Of a stretch of DNA of 64,000 nt, positions 45,791 to 55,419 are shown in pieces. How positions within the stretch are numbered: position 1 is the first letter of the stretch; each line of letters starts with the position of its first letter. Source of the stretch: Lutimonas zeaxanthinifaciens. Its GTDB lineage: Bacteria > Bacteroidota > Bacteroidia > Flavobacteriales > Flavobacteriaceae. The stretch covers positions 2,418,001-2,482,000 of the forward strand of contig NZ_CP129964.1 in assembly GCF_030503675.1 (NCBI RefSeq), written 5' to 3'. The translations under genes and the position numbers were made by a program. The notes under the pieces are model-generated. The model was not told the origin of the DNA and ran no database searches. It worked only from the letters and a program-made list of their open reading frames with translations.

Positions 45791-47425
45791 TTACTGATAT
45801 ACTCTTACATAATCAATCTCCATTGTAGATTCAGTAAAATTTGGATCAATGGCTCCTCCTAAATTCCCTCCCATGGCTACATTCAGTATCAAAAACTGAG
45901 GTGCATCAAAAGGCCAGGTGCTATCATTCTGCTCCGCCGGTTTGTAGGTATAGAATCTTTGATCATCAATAAGAAAACTAATTTGTTCTTCTGACCAAAT
46001 CACTGAATAAACATGAAACTCAGTCGTTTCATTCTCGATTGTTGTTGATTTTACATTTACAGTGGCTCCTGAACTGGAAGGGGTATGGATCGCACTCTGG
46101 ACGTATCCCGGTTTATTCCCTACATATTCCATAATATCCATTTCACCACATTTTGGCCACCCAACTGTGGTTATGCTCGAGCCCAGCATCCAGATTGCAG
46201 GCCAGGTACCACCGCCACCTGCTACTTTTGCTTTGACATCAACTCTTCCATAGGTGAAATCAAATTTATCCTGCGTCTTAAGCCTTGCTGAGGTATATCC
46301 TTTTCCTGAAAAATTCTCTTTTCTGGCGGTAATTTTCAAGACTCCGTCGGCAACGATAACATTTTCAGGACGGTCTGTATAGTACTGCTCTTCAAAGTTA
46401 CCCCAACCATTGCTTCCGGTTCCGATATCATAGTTCCAATTGGCATCTGCAGGAGCCCCGTCCGTATCAAACTCATCCTGCCAGACCAAGTCTGTAAATT
46501 CCGGATCAGGTGAAGCCGTTTTCTCTGAAGTGAAAATATGGTACCAAGCCAGGCCATTTCTTTTTTGTATTACCCTGACTTTCATTTCAGTATCCGTGAT
46601 AGACATAATTTCATATGAACTTGAATTTAAGTAATAACTCATGAAGCCTCCGTTGGTGAATTCCATATTTATTCCTGTCGATGGATTTACGCCTGAATCT
46701 GTTGGGCTAAAAAGAACGTCCTTGTTTCCTGATGTATCGTAGGGATAACATGCATCATATCCCGGGCCTGGTTCTCCTATCGCATCCTGGATCTCATCCG
46801 TATGGAAGAAGGTATTCCCCTGGTTTTCTAATGTATATCCAAAGGTACCATCACCATTATCAGTAAATGTAAGAACATCTTCATAAAGGCAAAGTCCTTC
46901 TTTTTCATTCGGAGCTGCAGCATAATATGTCGGGTCCGAAACTACTTCTCCAGCATCATTCAACTGAGGTCCTACGCCAAGGTGACCCGAAACATCCTGT
47001 TTCCAGTACCATTCTTTAGAACCATTGTTCGTAAGCGCCTTAATAATCTCAGAAGGCACTTCAAAATCAACAAAAACGGTAATTTCCTCGGTTATACTCG
47101 AAGACACCCCTCCTGCTCCGAAGGCCACTATTTTGACCAGATAGTCGTTTGTTCCGGTTTTTTTATAAAAATTTGAGGCCTTTCCATCAGAAGATACAAA
47201 AGGATCTTCGGATGGACTATTCCCAAAATAGAAATGATAGTTTAATGCATCCGTGGCACTCGCCTGAAAGTTCACCAATCCGGATCCGTCCGATTGAATT
47301 TCCACCGAAACCCCCAGATTGCTGGGAACATATAATGTTCCCAGTTCGGGTACTTCTTCCTGACAACTCCAAACAATGGTGCCGAAAAAAAGAAATGCAG
47401 CAAATAAATAAAGTATATTTTTCAT
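45791..47425 (-). CDS. GH16 laminarinase lipoprotein with PKD-like and unknown middle domain
   Basis: This 544-residue lipoprotein has signal MKNILYLFAAFLFFGTIVWSC followed by QEE, which suggests surface display. A PKD-like domain (about 40-125) comes first. A middle domain of about 190 residues (about 127-320) follows, starting EIIKALTNNGSKEWYWK and containing HLGVGP. The C-terminal GH16 domain (about 325-544) has GEMDIMEYVG with E428 as nucleophile and E433 as acid/base. It is the last gene of the SusCD operon. It most likely makes the first cuts in laminarin at the cell surface. The protein at 58239-59867 has the same architecture. Confidence 0.9.
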   Translation of the reverse strand: MKNILYLFAAFLFFGTIVWSCQEEVPELGTLYVPSNLGVSVEIQSDGSGLVNFQASATDALNYHFYFGNSPSEDPFVSSDGKASNFYKKTGTNDYLVKIVAFGAGGVSSSITEEITVFVDFEVPSEIIKALTNNGSKEWYWKQDVSGHLGVGPQLNDAGEVVSDPTYYAAAPNEKEGLCLYEDVLTFTDNGDGTFGYTLENQGNTFFHTDEIQDAIGEPGPGYDACYPYDTSGNKDVLFSPTDSGVNPSTGINMEFTNGGFMSYYLNSSSYEIMSITDTEMKVRVIQKRNGLAWYHIFTSEKTASPDPEFTDLVWQDEFDTDGAPADANWNYDIGTGSNGWGNFEEQYYTDRPENVIVADGVLKITARKENFSGKGYTSARLKTQDKFDFTYGRVDVKAKVAGGGGTWPAIWMLGSSITTVGWPKCGEMDIMEYVGNKPGYVQSAIHTPSSSGATVNVKSTTIENETTEFHVYSVIWSEEQISFLIDDQRFYTYKPAEQNDSTWPFDAPQFLILNVAMGGNLGGAIDPNFTESTMEIDYVRVYQ

Positions 47426-47436
47426 TTTATGTGTTT

Positions 47437-50400
47437 TTATTCTTGAATTATATCATCCATATAAAATGTCCCTGCTGTGTTTCCTGGTCCATCTACAAAT
47501 AATACCAAGGAGGCATATTGTCCGGTTGGAACAAAGGGTTCACCTGCTCCTTGTGATCCATCTATATAACTTTTAATGGCATCTGACGCAAAATCAAAAC
47601 TGATCGTTTCCCATCCAGTTCCTCCATGATTTGCGACAACCTCGTTCTGTCTTTCACCATTTACACCACCCTCAAATTTCAGTAACAGCGGCGTTGCAAC
47701 ATTTGACCAGAATTTGATCGTAATCGTCTTATTCGATCCACTGAAATCAACTGCTGTTTCAAGATTGAAAAGTCCTCCTTCCCATGGTCCACCTGAATTC
47801 GTGATGGCTCCAACTTTGGAAACTGTTGGATTTGCTCCTGAAGGATCAGGGTTATCAACCACCTCGTAGGATGCTCCGTTGAAAGTTCCAAACTCATAGG
47901 TTACTGTTGGATCATCAAAACTTATTGGCAACTCAAGTTTGCCCGCGGCACCACCTGAATCTTTTCCATAGAAATAAAGATTGTCAATGTAAATCGTTCC
48001 TCCGTTATCGGGTTGTACGTCAAACTTGAACTGGAAAATATCATTGACGGCTAAGCCCTGATCCGTGAATTCAGATAAAGGAATGTCGATACTGTTCCAT
48101 TGATTTGGACTCAAACTCAAGGCAACGCTCTTTTCTCCTGATCCTGCGCTGATCAGGAAGAAAGGAACTGATGTATAATCATCTGACCAAACGTCAATAT
48201 GGACTGTCTGATAAACCGATGCGTCAACGTTTTCACCAAGGCTGATTCCTTGATAATTCATATTTGAGTATTTAATGGCGGCATCCCCCATTAAATCAAC
48301 CTGCTCATACGTGGTAGACTGCCCCCAGTTAGGGAAAAAGTCTGTTCCGGCAACATCGGTGTAGGCATCACTAAAGACAGATGTTACATCTGATGCATCC
48401 TGACCCGGTGTTGGAGCTGCCATTGTTGGCCCGCTTGGAGAACTACCTCCTGACTTATAAAAGTAAATATTGTCAATATAGATAGCTCCTCCTGTATCAG
48501 GCTGAACATCAAACTTGAACTGGAAAATATCATTTACTGACAATCCCTGATCTGTGAATTCTGAAAGGGGAATATCGATACTGTTCCATTGATTTGGGCT
48601 CAGGTTTAATGCTACACTCTTTTCTCCGGATCCTGCACTGATCAGGAAGAAAGGGACAGATGTGTAATCATTCGACCATACATCAATGTGAATGGTTTCA
48701 TAAACCGTTGCATCCACCTGGCTTCCCAAAGAAATCCCCTGATAGTTCAGGTTTGCGTATTTAATAGCTTTGTTTCCGTTGAAATCAACTTCCTCAAATG
48801 TAGACGTCTGTCCCCAGTTCGGATAAAAATCTGTACCTGCAACATCGGTGTAGGAATCACTGTAAACAGATGTTACATTGGCTTCGTCTTCGGTTGGAGC
48901 CGGCGCCGCTTCCGTTGGCTCCTGTGGTGCAGGACCAGATCCACCACCTTCTACTTGCACTAAGTTATCAAAATAATAAACCGCATCATCACAGGTATTG
49001 TCCCTGTCAAAGTATACGATGATACTTTTGAAAGTTTTATCTGTGTGTTCTGAGAAATCAAAGGTCAATTCTTCCCATTCCCCAACTTTGGTCATTTCCT
49101 GATTGATGGCCACTAAAGGATCAGTATTTGGGAATGGCTCAAATTCAAGCTGCAAGGTAACCGTAGTTGTTTTGGCCTCACCGTATACCATCAACTTAAA
49201 GACTTTATTTGGAGAAGTGGTCAGATCAATGGCATTAGCCAATCCTTTACCAACTCCTGACCAGGTTTCACATCCTGCTGTTTTCACATATTGCTGCACA
49301 TTACAACTTTCATTGATGCCTGTTGGATTTGGATTGTCAACTATTTCTGAAGCAATGTTTCCAAATGGCTCAAATGTATGATCGAAATCTTTTGTTTTAA
49401 ATGTCCAGTTGATATCTCCATTGGCAGGATCAATATTTTCATCCATTTCCGCTACGCAGTTTAAATCAAGAGCTTCTTGTTCAATATCATCCAGATAGAA
49501 GGTTCCTGCCGTTTGTCCTGGCCCGTCCACAAAAATTACAATGGTATTATACTGCCCTGTCGGAACAAATGGTTCTCCTGCTCCTTGTGTTCCATCGATA
49601 TAACTCTTGATGGCATCAGTTGCAAAATTAAAACTCAAGGTTTCCCATCCGGTACCGCCATGGGTAGCGGTAACTTCGGTCTGTCTTGCGTCATCCACCC
49701 CGTCTTCAAATTTTAACAATACGGGTAGTTCGACTTCGGACCAAAATTTCATCATGATGGTTTTATTGTCTCCGCTAAAATCAACCGGAGTTCCCAAAGT
49801 AGCAGCAATGCCTTCCCAGTTTACACCCGAATTTGTAATCGCACCAACTTTGGAAGCTGTATCATTAGCACCTGACTCATCCGGGTTATCAACAACTTCG
49901 AACGTAGTACCATTAAATGTTCCGAAAGCATAATTGACTGTTGGGTCATCGAATGTTATAGGTAATTCCATCGCACCTTCGGCATCACCAATGGTGATTT
50001 CTTCAGAATATTCCAAAGTTTCAGATCCTGCACCAACGGCAACGACTCTGATTGTATAATCCCCGGCCTCAGCATAAATGTGTTCTGCTACATCATCCGG
50101 CATTAAAGGAGTTGGCTCCTCGTCTTCAACATCGCCCCAATAAACATCGAACATCGTTGCGTTATCAGCTTTCGCACTTACTTTAACCAGTTTTGGATTT
50201 GGGTCACTCTGATCAATGGTCACCTCTAAATTTTCAGGTGCACTGAAAGAGATCGTTATAACCTGGGTAAACTCACTGGTAAGGGCCGTTGACCCCACAC
50301 CTACTACACGTACCTGATACTCACCTTCTCCATAAACGTGTTCCAATGATCCTCCCGGGGTAACTACCTCGGGTTCTTCATCCTCCACATCACCAAAATA

Positions 50401-50598
50401 CACATTGAAGGATTGAGCTCCTTCTCCTGAGGGAGTCACTACCACAGTTCCTGAATCGTCTTGAGCGATATCAAAAACAGCTGTTACTTTTGTTGGAGCA
50501 GATATTTCCTGAAAAGCATAGGAAACCTCATTCTTTTCACAAGCAACAAAGGTCGCTCCAAAAATAATTAATACTAAAATTGCCTTTAAATATTTCAT
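47437..50598 (-). CDS. Surface glycan-binding-like lipoprotein with PKD and repeated CBM-like domains
   Basis: This 1,053-residue lipoprotein (lipobox ending at C20) has no catalytic domain. It holds two PKD-like repeats (about 33-118 and 119-206), each with the phrase YFGDVEDEEP or YWGDVEDEEP. Five beta-sandwich modules follow in the order A-B-C-C-A: A copies (about 210-374 and 888-1053) contain GGTGWET and SYIDG-QGAGEPFVPTGQY; C copies (about 560-885) contain ISLG, VPFFLISAGSGEKSVAL and PNQWNSIDIPLSEFTDQGL. These resemble carbohydrate-binding modules. Directly after susD in the operon, it is probably the outer-membrane glucan-binding protein (SGBP-B-like). Confidence 0.75.
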   Translation of the reverse strand: MKYLKAILVLIIFGATFVACEKNEVSYAFQEISAPTKVTAVFDIAQDDSGTVVVTPSGEGAQSFNVYFGDVEDEEPEVVTPGGSLEHVYGEGEYQVRVVGVGSTALTSEFTQVITISFSAPENLEVTIDQSDPNPKLVKVSAKADNATMFDVYWGDVEDEEPTPLMPDDVAEHIYAEAGDYTIRVVAVGAGSETLEYSEEITIGDAEGAMELPITFDDPTVNYAFGTFNGTTFEVVDNPDESGANDTASKVGAITNSGVNWEGIAATLGTPVDFSGDNKTIMMKFWSEVELPVLLKFEDGVDDARQTEVTATHGGTGWETLSFNFATDAIKSYIDGTQGAGEPFVPTGQYNTIVIFVDGPGQTAGTFYLDDIEQEALDLNCVAEMDENIDPANGDINWTFKTKDFDHTFEPFGNIASEIVDNPNPTGINESCNVQQYVKTAGCETWSGVGKGLANAIDLTTSPNKVFKLMVYGEAKTTTVTLQLEFEPFPNTDPLVAINQEMTKVGEWEELTFDFSEHTDKTFKSIIVYFDRDNTCDDAVYYFDNLVQVEGGGSGPAPQEPTEAAPAPTEDEANVTSVYSDSYTDVAGTDFYPNWGQTSTFEEVDFNGNKAIKYANLNYQGISLGSQVDATVYETIHIDVWSNDYTSVPFFLISAGSGEKSVALNLSPNQWNSIDIPLSEFTDQGLSVNDIFQFKFDVQPDTGGAIYIDNIYFYKSGGSSPSGPTMAAPTPGQDASDVTSVFSDAYTDVAGTDFFPNWGQSTTYEQVDLMGDAAIKYSNMNYQGISLGENVDASVYQTVHIDVWSDDYTSVPFFLISAGSGEKSVALSLSPNQWNSIDIPLSEFTDQGLAVNDIFQFKFDVQPDNGGTIYIDNLYFYGKDSGGAAGKLELPISFDDPTVTYEFGTFNGASYEVVDNPDPSGANPTVSKVGAITNSGGPWEGGLFNLETAVDFSGSNKTITIKFWSNVATPLLLKFEGGVNGERQNEVVANHGGTGWETISFDFASDAIKSYIDGSQGAGEPFVPTGQYASLVLFVDGPGNTAGTFYMDDIIQE

Positions 50599-50617
50599 CT
50601 TTATACTATTTAATTTT

Positions 50618-52087
50618 TTAATATCCTGGATTTTGTGCCCAGCGATTTCCTGCTAATTCTATTTCTATGGACGGAATTGGGAAAAGTTCATGTTTTCCGC
50701 TAACAAAACCGCTTATTTCCTGAGAGGCCCTTCCGGTTCTAACGAGGTCAAAAAAGTGATGTCCCTCTCCCAGTAATTCTAATCTTCTTTCGTTGTAAAT
50801 TACCTCGGTTAATTCTGACCCGTTAGCGTTGGTCTCTTCCAACCCGGCTCTTGTCCTAACCCTGTTCAGGTACCTTAATGCAACTGCATCGCCAAGCCCT
50901 CCTCTGTTGTAAGCTTCTGCGGCCATCAGTAAAACATCAGCAAATCTGATGGATCTGTAATTATTAGGGTTTGTAAGGTTCGCATCTCCCGTATTGAGGT
51001 CACCCTGACGGGCAATATATTTACGATTGTAATATCCCGTATGCTCGTATCCTTTGGCAAAAGTTGCCCCTGTTTCTGCGGCCCAGGCTTCGATGTCCAA
51101 AATCGCTACATCCTTTCTGATATCTTCATCTGTGTAAAAATCAACAGCCTTTTGTGTAGGGACATTAAAGCTAAATCCTGAATCAAATTTAGGACCACTG
51201 TAATTTCTGATACCGTTAAAACCTACGGCTACATTTCCTTCACTACATTGCAAACAACCAAAGCCTGCTCCTTCCTTGTCAGTATACTGGACTTCGAACA
51301 CGGACTCAATATTGTTTTCTCCTTCCTGTTCGAATATACTTTCGTAATCCGTTACCAGATCGTAAGGACCTGCAATCACAAGCTCAAATGCATTTGCAGC
51401 TTCAGTCCATTTTTCCTGGTACAAATAAGCTTTCCCCAATAAGGCCTGTGCTGCGCCTTTTGTAGCTCTGCCGGTTTCAGCTTCTTCCCATGAAACAGGT
51501 AAATTCTCGGAAGCATAGATCAGGTCTTGTTCTATCTGGGCATATACCTCAGCTTTAGGTGTTCTTTCCAATTCAAACTGGTCACCAAACTGAATTCTTT
51601 TATCTACCGACAAGGGAACGTCTCCAAACCACTTTACCAATTCAAAGTAGTAGTAGGCTCTTAAGAACCTGGCCTGGGCCAAAACAATATTCTTTCCCTG
51701 GAAATCAGTTTTATCCTGAAACTCCATGATGTAATTCGCTCTGTTTGTTCCGGCATACATCCAGCTCCAGATGTCTCTTAGCTGTTGATTGACAGGTGTA
51801 TGAATCATATCATCAATTTCCTGGATTCCAATCACATCTGTGGCACTTTCACCACCAGCCAGCGTATTGTCTGAAGCAATTTCACCAAGCATCACATTAA
51901 TGTAAGAGGCCTGTAATAAATCATAGGCACCAATCAGGGCATCCTGATAATCACCTTCGCTGTTAAAAAAGTCTTCCGAGTTCTGATCAGGAGATTCAAC
52001 ATCTACAAAATCATCACTACATGAAGAAACCATCAAATAGATGAATAACAACAGTATGGGTTTTATTCTTAGTTTTTTCATCATCAT
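50618..52087 (-). CDS. susD: SusD/RagB-family glycan-binding lipoprotein
   Basis: This 489-residue lipoprotein has signal ending VSSC followed by SDDFVD, an acidic export signal typical of surface lipoproteins in Flavobacteria. It has the SusD helical (TPR-like) fold: QLRDIWSWMYAGTNRANYIM, ARFLRAYYYFELVKWFGDVPL, and the C-terminal RFADVLLMAAEAYNRGG and YNERRLELLGEGHHFFDLVRTG. It forms the lid over the SusC transporter. Its ATG shares one base with the susC stop codon (TAATG), so the two are translationally coupled. Confidence 0.95.
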   Translation of the reverse strand: MMMKKLRIKPILLLFIYLMVSSCSDDFVDVESPDQNSEDFFNSEGDYQDALIGAYDLLQASYINVMLGEIASDNTLAGGESATDVIGIQEIDDMIHTPVNQQLRDIWSWMYAGTNRANYIMEFQDKTDFQGKNIVLAQARFLRAYYYFELVKWFGDVPLSVDKRIQFGDQFELERTPKAEVYAQIEQDLIYASENLPVSWEEAETGRATKGAAQALLGKAYLYQEKWTEAANAFELVIAGPYDLVTDYESIFEQEGENNIESVFEVQYTDKEGAGFGCLQCSEGNVAVGFNGIRNYSGPKFDSGFSFNVPTQKAVDFYTDEDIRKDVAILDIEAWAAETGATFAKGYEHTGYYNRKYIARQGDLNTGDANLTNPNNYRSIRFADVLLMAAEAYNRGGLGDAVALRYLNRVRTRAGLEETNANGSELTEVIYNERRLELLGEGHHFFDLVRTGRASQEISGFVSGKHELFPIPSIEIELAGNRWAQNPGY

Positions 52088-55000
52088 TAAAATTTAAGAT
52101 TTAGACCGAGCATATAGACTCTTGGTATTGGATAAAATCCTTGATCGATACCACCGCCAATGGGCTCTCCTGTTGAAGCGGCCGGGTCATAACCGGTGTA
52201 TTTTGTAAAGGTATAGGCGTTATTTACAGAGGCGTAAATCCTGAACTTATCAACATTTTTCCATTCATCTGAATTGAACGTATATCCTAGTTGAAGGTTC
52301 TGTATTCTTAAATAAGAACCGTCTTCAACATAAAAGTCAGAGAATAACCCATTTGAATTGGCTCCTGTAGTTACTCTTGGAAAGGAATCTGTGCTTCCTT
52401 CACCTGTCCATCGATTCAGGAAGTAAGAACTTCGGTTCGTCAAGGGCTGGTTACGCTCATAGTTACGGACAATTTCGTTACCTAGCGAGGCGAAGAAATA
52501 AGCTCCGAAATCCCAGTTTCTGTAATTCATTCCCAAATTCAGTCCCATGGTCCATGGTGCAATCGGGTCTCCAATATAGACTCGGTCATCTTCGTTGATT
52601 ACGCCATCGGCTGCATCCGGAATACCATCATCATTAGTATCCACTGTAAGCTGATCAACATAACGCAAATCTCCTGGTGCGGCGTTTGCCTGGTCGGCAT
52701 GAGCATCAACTTCTGCCTGATTCTGGAATAACCCGTCCGTTTTTAATCCGTAAAAATATCCTATGGGTTGTCCAACTTCCATTCTTGCCGGTGGATCCTG
52801 GCCAACACCAAAGGAACCTCCTGTTACAAAACCATTCTCTTCTGCAACTGACAATACATTATTTTGAAGATAGGTAACATTATAACTAATGTTCCACCTA
52901 AAATCATCTGAAACATCGTCACTGTATGTTACAGCAAATTCAAAACCTTTGTTTTCAACAGAACCTGCATTCACAATTGGAGGCCTTGAACCCGGTGCAG
53001 AAGCACCAAGCATACCCGAAACCTGAGGCACCAGCAAAAGATCATCCGTTCTCTTGTTGAAATAATCCATGGTTACATCAAATTTGTTGTCAAGAAATTT
53101 AAAATCGACACCTATATCAAAGGTTTTTTGCTTTTCCCATCGTATTTCCGGATTCGCCAAAGCACCTTCGGCTTTTCCAAATATCAGCTCATCATTTAAA
53201 ACGTAGGTACCTTCTCCATTAAGCAAGGAAACATATCCATAATCAGGAATTCGGTCATTACCAACAATACCATAACTGACTCTTAGTTTCAAGAAATTCA
53301 TCCAGGATGTGTTTTCCATAAAAGATTCATCTGATACTACCCAACCCGTAGAAATGGAAGGGAAATATCCCACTCTGTTTTCAGGACCAAATCTCGTTGA
53401 TGCATCCCTTCTCAAAACAACTGATACTAAATATTTTCCCTTATAGTCGTATTGTGCTCTGGTAAAATAAGACAGTAACCTTGTGTCGAAGGTATCACCT
53501 CCATTTCGGTAGTTATCTTCCACATCGGATGCGTTTTCAATACTTGCATTAGCAGGATCATTGTCAGGGATATCATAACCTGTTAAGCCCGATAGTTTCC
53601 CACTTTCCTGACGAACTGACATCCCTAAAAGAGCCGTTAGGTTATGGCTTTCTGCCCAGGAATTCTTATAGGTCAAAAAGGTGTCCCATGTATAGTCTCT
53701 GTAGATGTTGTGGTATTCATTAACAAGGTTTCTTGTTACGTTAAAGACCTTTCCCGATCCGTAGTATACCTCAGGAGAAAAAACCTTTCCCGAAACTTCT
53801 GAGTAATTGAATTGGAATCTAGATTCTGCACTAAAATGTTCAAGAAAACTATAATTCAATCCAATTGCTCCACTTATTTTGTCTACATAGGTTTTATTGT
53901 GCGTATTATCAATTTGTGCCTGTGGGTTAATTACTTCATTTCCGAGTCCTTCAGCCAAGGTGTAATCACCGTTTTCATCGTATACCGGTAAGTTTGGTGC
54001 CATATTCAAGGCATTAAAAAGTACTGACCCCAGCGTATTTTCAAGTAAATTTTTTCGGTTTGTATTGGTATAAATCCAGGAAGTATTCAGTTTGAAATTT
54101 TTAAAGAAGTCAAGATTGTAATTTACCCTTCCCGTAAAACGGCTAAAATTCGCATCACTTCCTCCAACGATACCGTCCTGAGTGAGATATGAAGTTCCTA
54201 CAGATAATTTAGAATCTTCCCAACCTTTATTTACAGCAAAATTTACATTTGCAATGGGTGCTGTTTGAAATATTTCATCCTGCCAGTCCGTTCCTTCTCC
54301 CAATTCTGTGAAATCCAAAAAAGGAGGAGTAGACCCACCAGCTGCAAAGGCTTCATTTACAATTACCCCATATTCTGTAGCGTTTAAAACCGGGATTTTC
54401 CTTGAAGTTTCCTGAACACCTGCATAAGTATCCAGTTCAAATCTTAATGGACTGCTTTTAGCCCCGGATTTTGTGGTTATCAGAATTACACCATTTGCCG
54501 CACGAACCCCGTAAATACCCGCTGTTGCATCCTTTAACACATTCATGCTTTCAATATCGTTCGGGTTAATAACACTTAAATCCTCGATTACGTTTCCGTC
54601 AACAAGGATCAAAGGGTTGTTGTTCCCATTTGTTGTAACACCACGAATTCGAATGTTAGAGGCACTACCGGGAGAACCGGATTGGGCAGTAATACTTACA
54701 CCTGAAACCTGACCCTGTAAAGCCTGCTCTACACGAACCGGATTTAGTTTTTCAATGGTTTCGGATCCCACGACGGAAACGGCACCCGTAATTTCCTTTT
54801 TGGCCTGGGTACCATAACCTATTAACACAACTTCATCTAAAGCTTCTGCATCCTCCTGAAGGGTAATAGTAAGAGGGGCATCATTTTCAATAACCACCTC
54901 ATAATCCTGGAACCCTACGTAAGAAAACACAAGAACTGAAGAGATAGGAACGTCTTCCAGAACAAAATTACCATCAAAATCTGTGGCGGTTCCAGTACTT

Positions 55001-55137
55001 GTTCCTTTAATCAAAATACTAACTCCGGGTAACGGCATATCAGTACCTTCATTAACTGTTCCCTGAACCGTTACGTTCTGGGCAAATCCCACGGCAACGA
55101 TGCAAAAGAATACAAGCGATAAAATTTTTGATTTCAT
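52087..55137 (-). CDS. susC: SusC/RagA-family TonB-dependent oligosaccharide transporter
   Basis: This 1,016-residue outer-membrane transporter has signal MKSKILSLVFFCIVAVGFAQ, then a carboxypeptidase-like beta-sandwich (VTVQGTVNEGTDMPLPGVSI), the TonB-box region with VVLIGYGTQAKKEITGAV, the plug domain (RVEQALQGQVSGVSI, NPLILVDGNVIED) and a 22-strand barrel ending MLGLNLKF. Length is normal for the family. It is first in the operon susC-susD-PKD protein-GH16. With SusD it would import long beta-gluco-oligosaccharides using TonB-derived energy. The 282 bp before it carry candidate regulatory repeats. Confidence 0.95.
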   Translation of the reverse strand: MKSKILSLVFFCIVAVGFAQNVTVQGTVNEGTDMPLPGVSILIKGTSTGTATDFDGNFVLEDVPISSVLVFSYVGFQDYEVVIENDAPLTITLQEDAEALDEVVLIGYGTQAKKEITGAVSVVGSETIEKLNPVRVEQALQGQVSGVSITAQSGSPGSASNIRIRGVTTNGNNNPLILVDGNVIEDLSVINPNDIESMNVLKDATAGIYGVRAANGVILITTKSGAKSSPLRFELDTYAGVQETSRKIPVLNATEYGVIVNEAFAAGGSTPPFLDFTELGEGTDWQDEIFQTAPIANVNFAVNKGWEDSKLSVGTSYLTQDGIVGGSDANFSRFTGRVNYNLDFFKNFKLNTSWIYTNTNRKNLLENTLGSVLFNALNMAPNLPVYDENGDYTLAEGLGNEVINPQAQIDNTHNKTYVDKISGAIGLNYSFLEHFSAESRFQFNYSEVSGKVFSPEVYYGSGKVFNVTRNLVNEYHNIYRDYTWDTFLTYKNSWAESHNLTALLGMSVRQESGKLSGLTGYDIPDNDPANASIENASDVEDNYRNGGDTFDTRLLSYFTRAQYDYKGKYLVSVVLRRDASTRFGPENRVGYFPSISTGWVVSDESFMENTSWMNFLKLRVSYGIVGNDRIPDYGYVSLLNGEGTYVLNDELIFGKAEGALANPEIRWEKQKTFDIGVDFKFLDNKFDVTMDYFNKRTDDLLLVPQVSGMLGASAPGSRPPIVNAGSVENKGFEFAVTYSDDVSDDFRWNISYNVTYLQNNVLSVAEENGFVTGGSFGVGQDPPARMEVGQPIGYFYGLKTDGLFQNQAEVDAHADQANAAPGDLRYVDQLTVDTNDDGIPDAADGVINEDDRVYIGDPIAPWTMGLNLGMNYRNWDFGAYFFASLGNEIVRNYERNQPLTNRSSYFLNRWTGEGSTDSFPRVTTGANSNGLFSDFYVEDGSYLRIQNLQLGYTFNSDEWKNVDKFRIYASVNNAYTFTKYTGYDPAASTGEPIGGGIDQGFYPIPRVYMLGLNLKF

Positions 55138-55221
55138 AAACTAAATTTTGAGACCTAAAATTATATGGCATGACCCTAAACTCAATAAATTCTACCTATA
55201 CAAAAATGATACACATGAATC

Positions 55222-55265
55222 ATCAGTAACTGATAATTTACTATAGTTATTTGGTAAAATAGTAT
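55222..55265 (-). promoter_or_regulatory. Candidate operator region upstream of susC
   Basis: Three small symmetrical elements lie 85-130 bp upstream of susC: ATCAGT-A-ACTGAT (55222-55234), the palindrome ACTATAGT (55240-55247) and ATAGTAT (55259-55265). ACTATA/TATAGT half-sites also occur before the GH16/regulator operon (60067-60087). The LuxR-type regulator encoded next door is the likely binder. The rest of 55138-55419 shows no gene and no -7 box I would trust. Confidence 0.35.
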
Positions 55266-55419
55266 AAGAATAGCTGCAACAAAGCCTAATTTGAATGTTA
55301 ACCAGCAGTTATGAAAAGGTTAAAAAAAAAATCATTGTTCAGGTCTGAAGGGTATATTCCAGTATAATGTTGTGGTAATGTTGAGGTAAAATTGAGATCT
55401 TCTTAACACTTGTAGGGGG

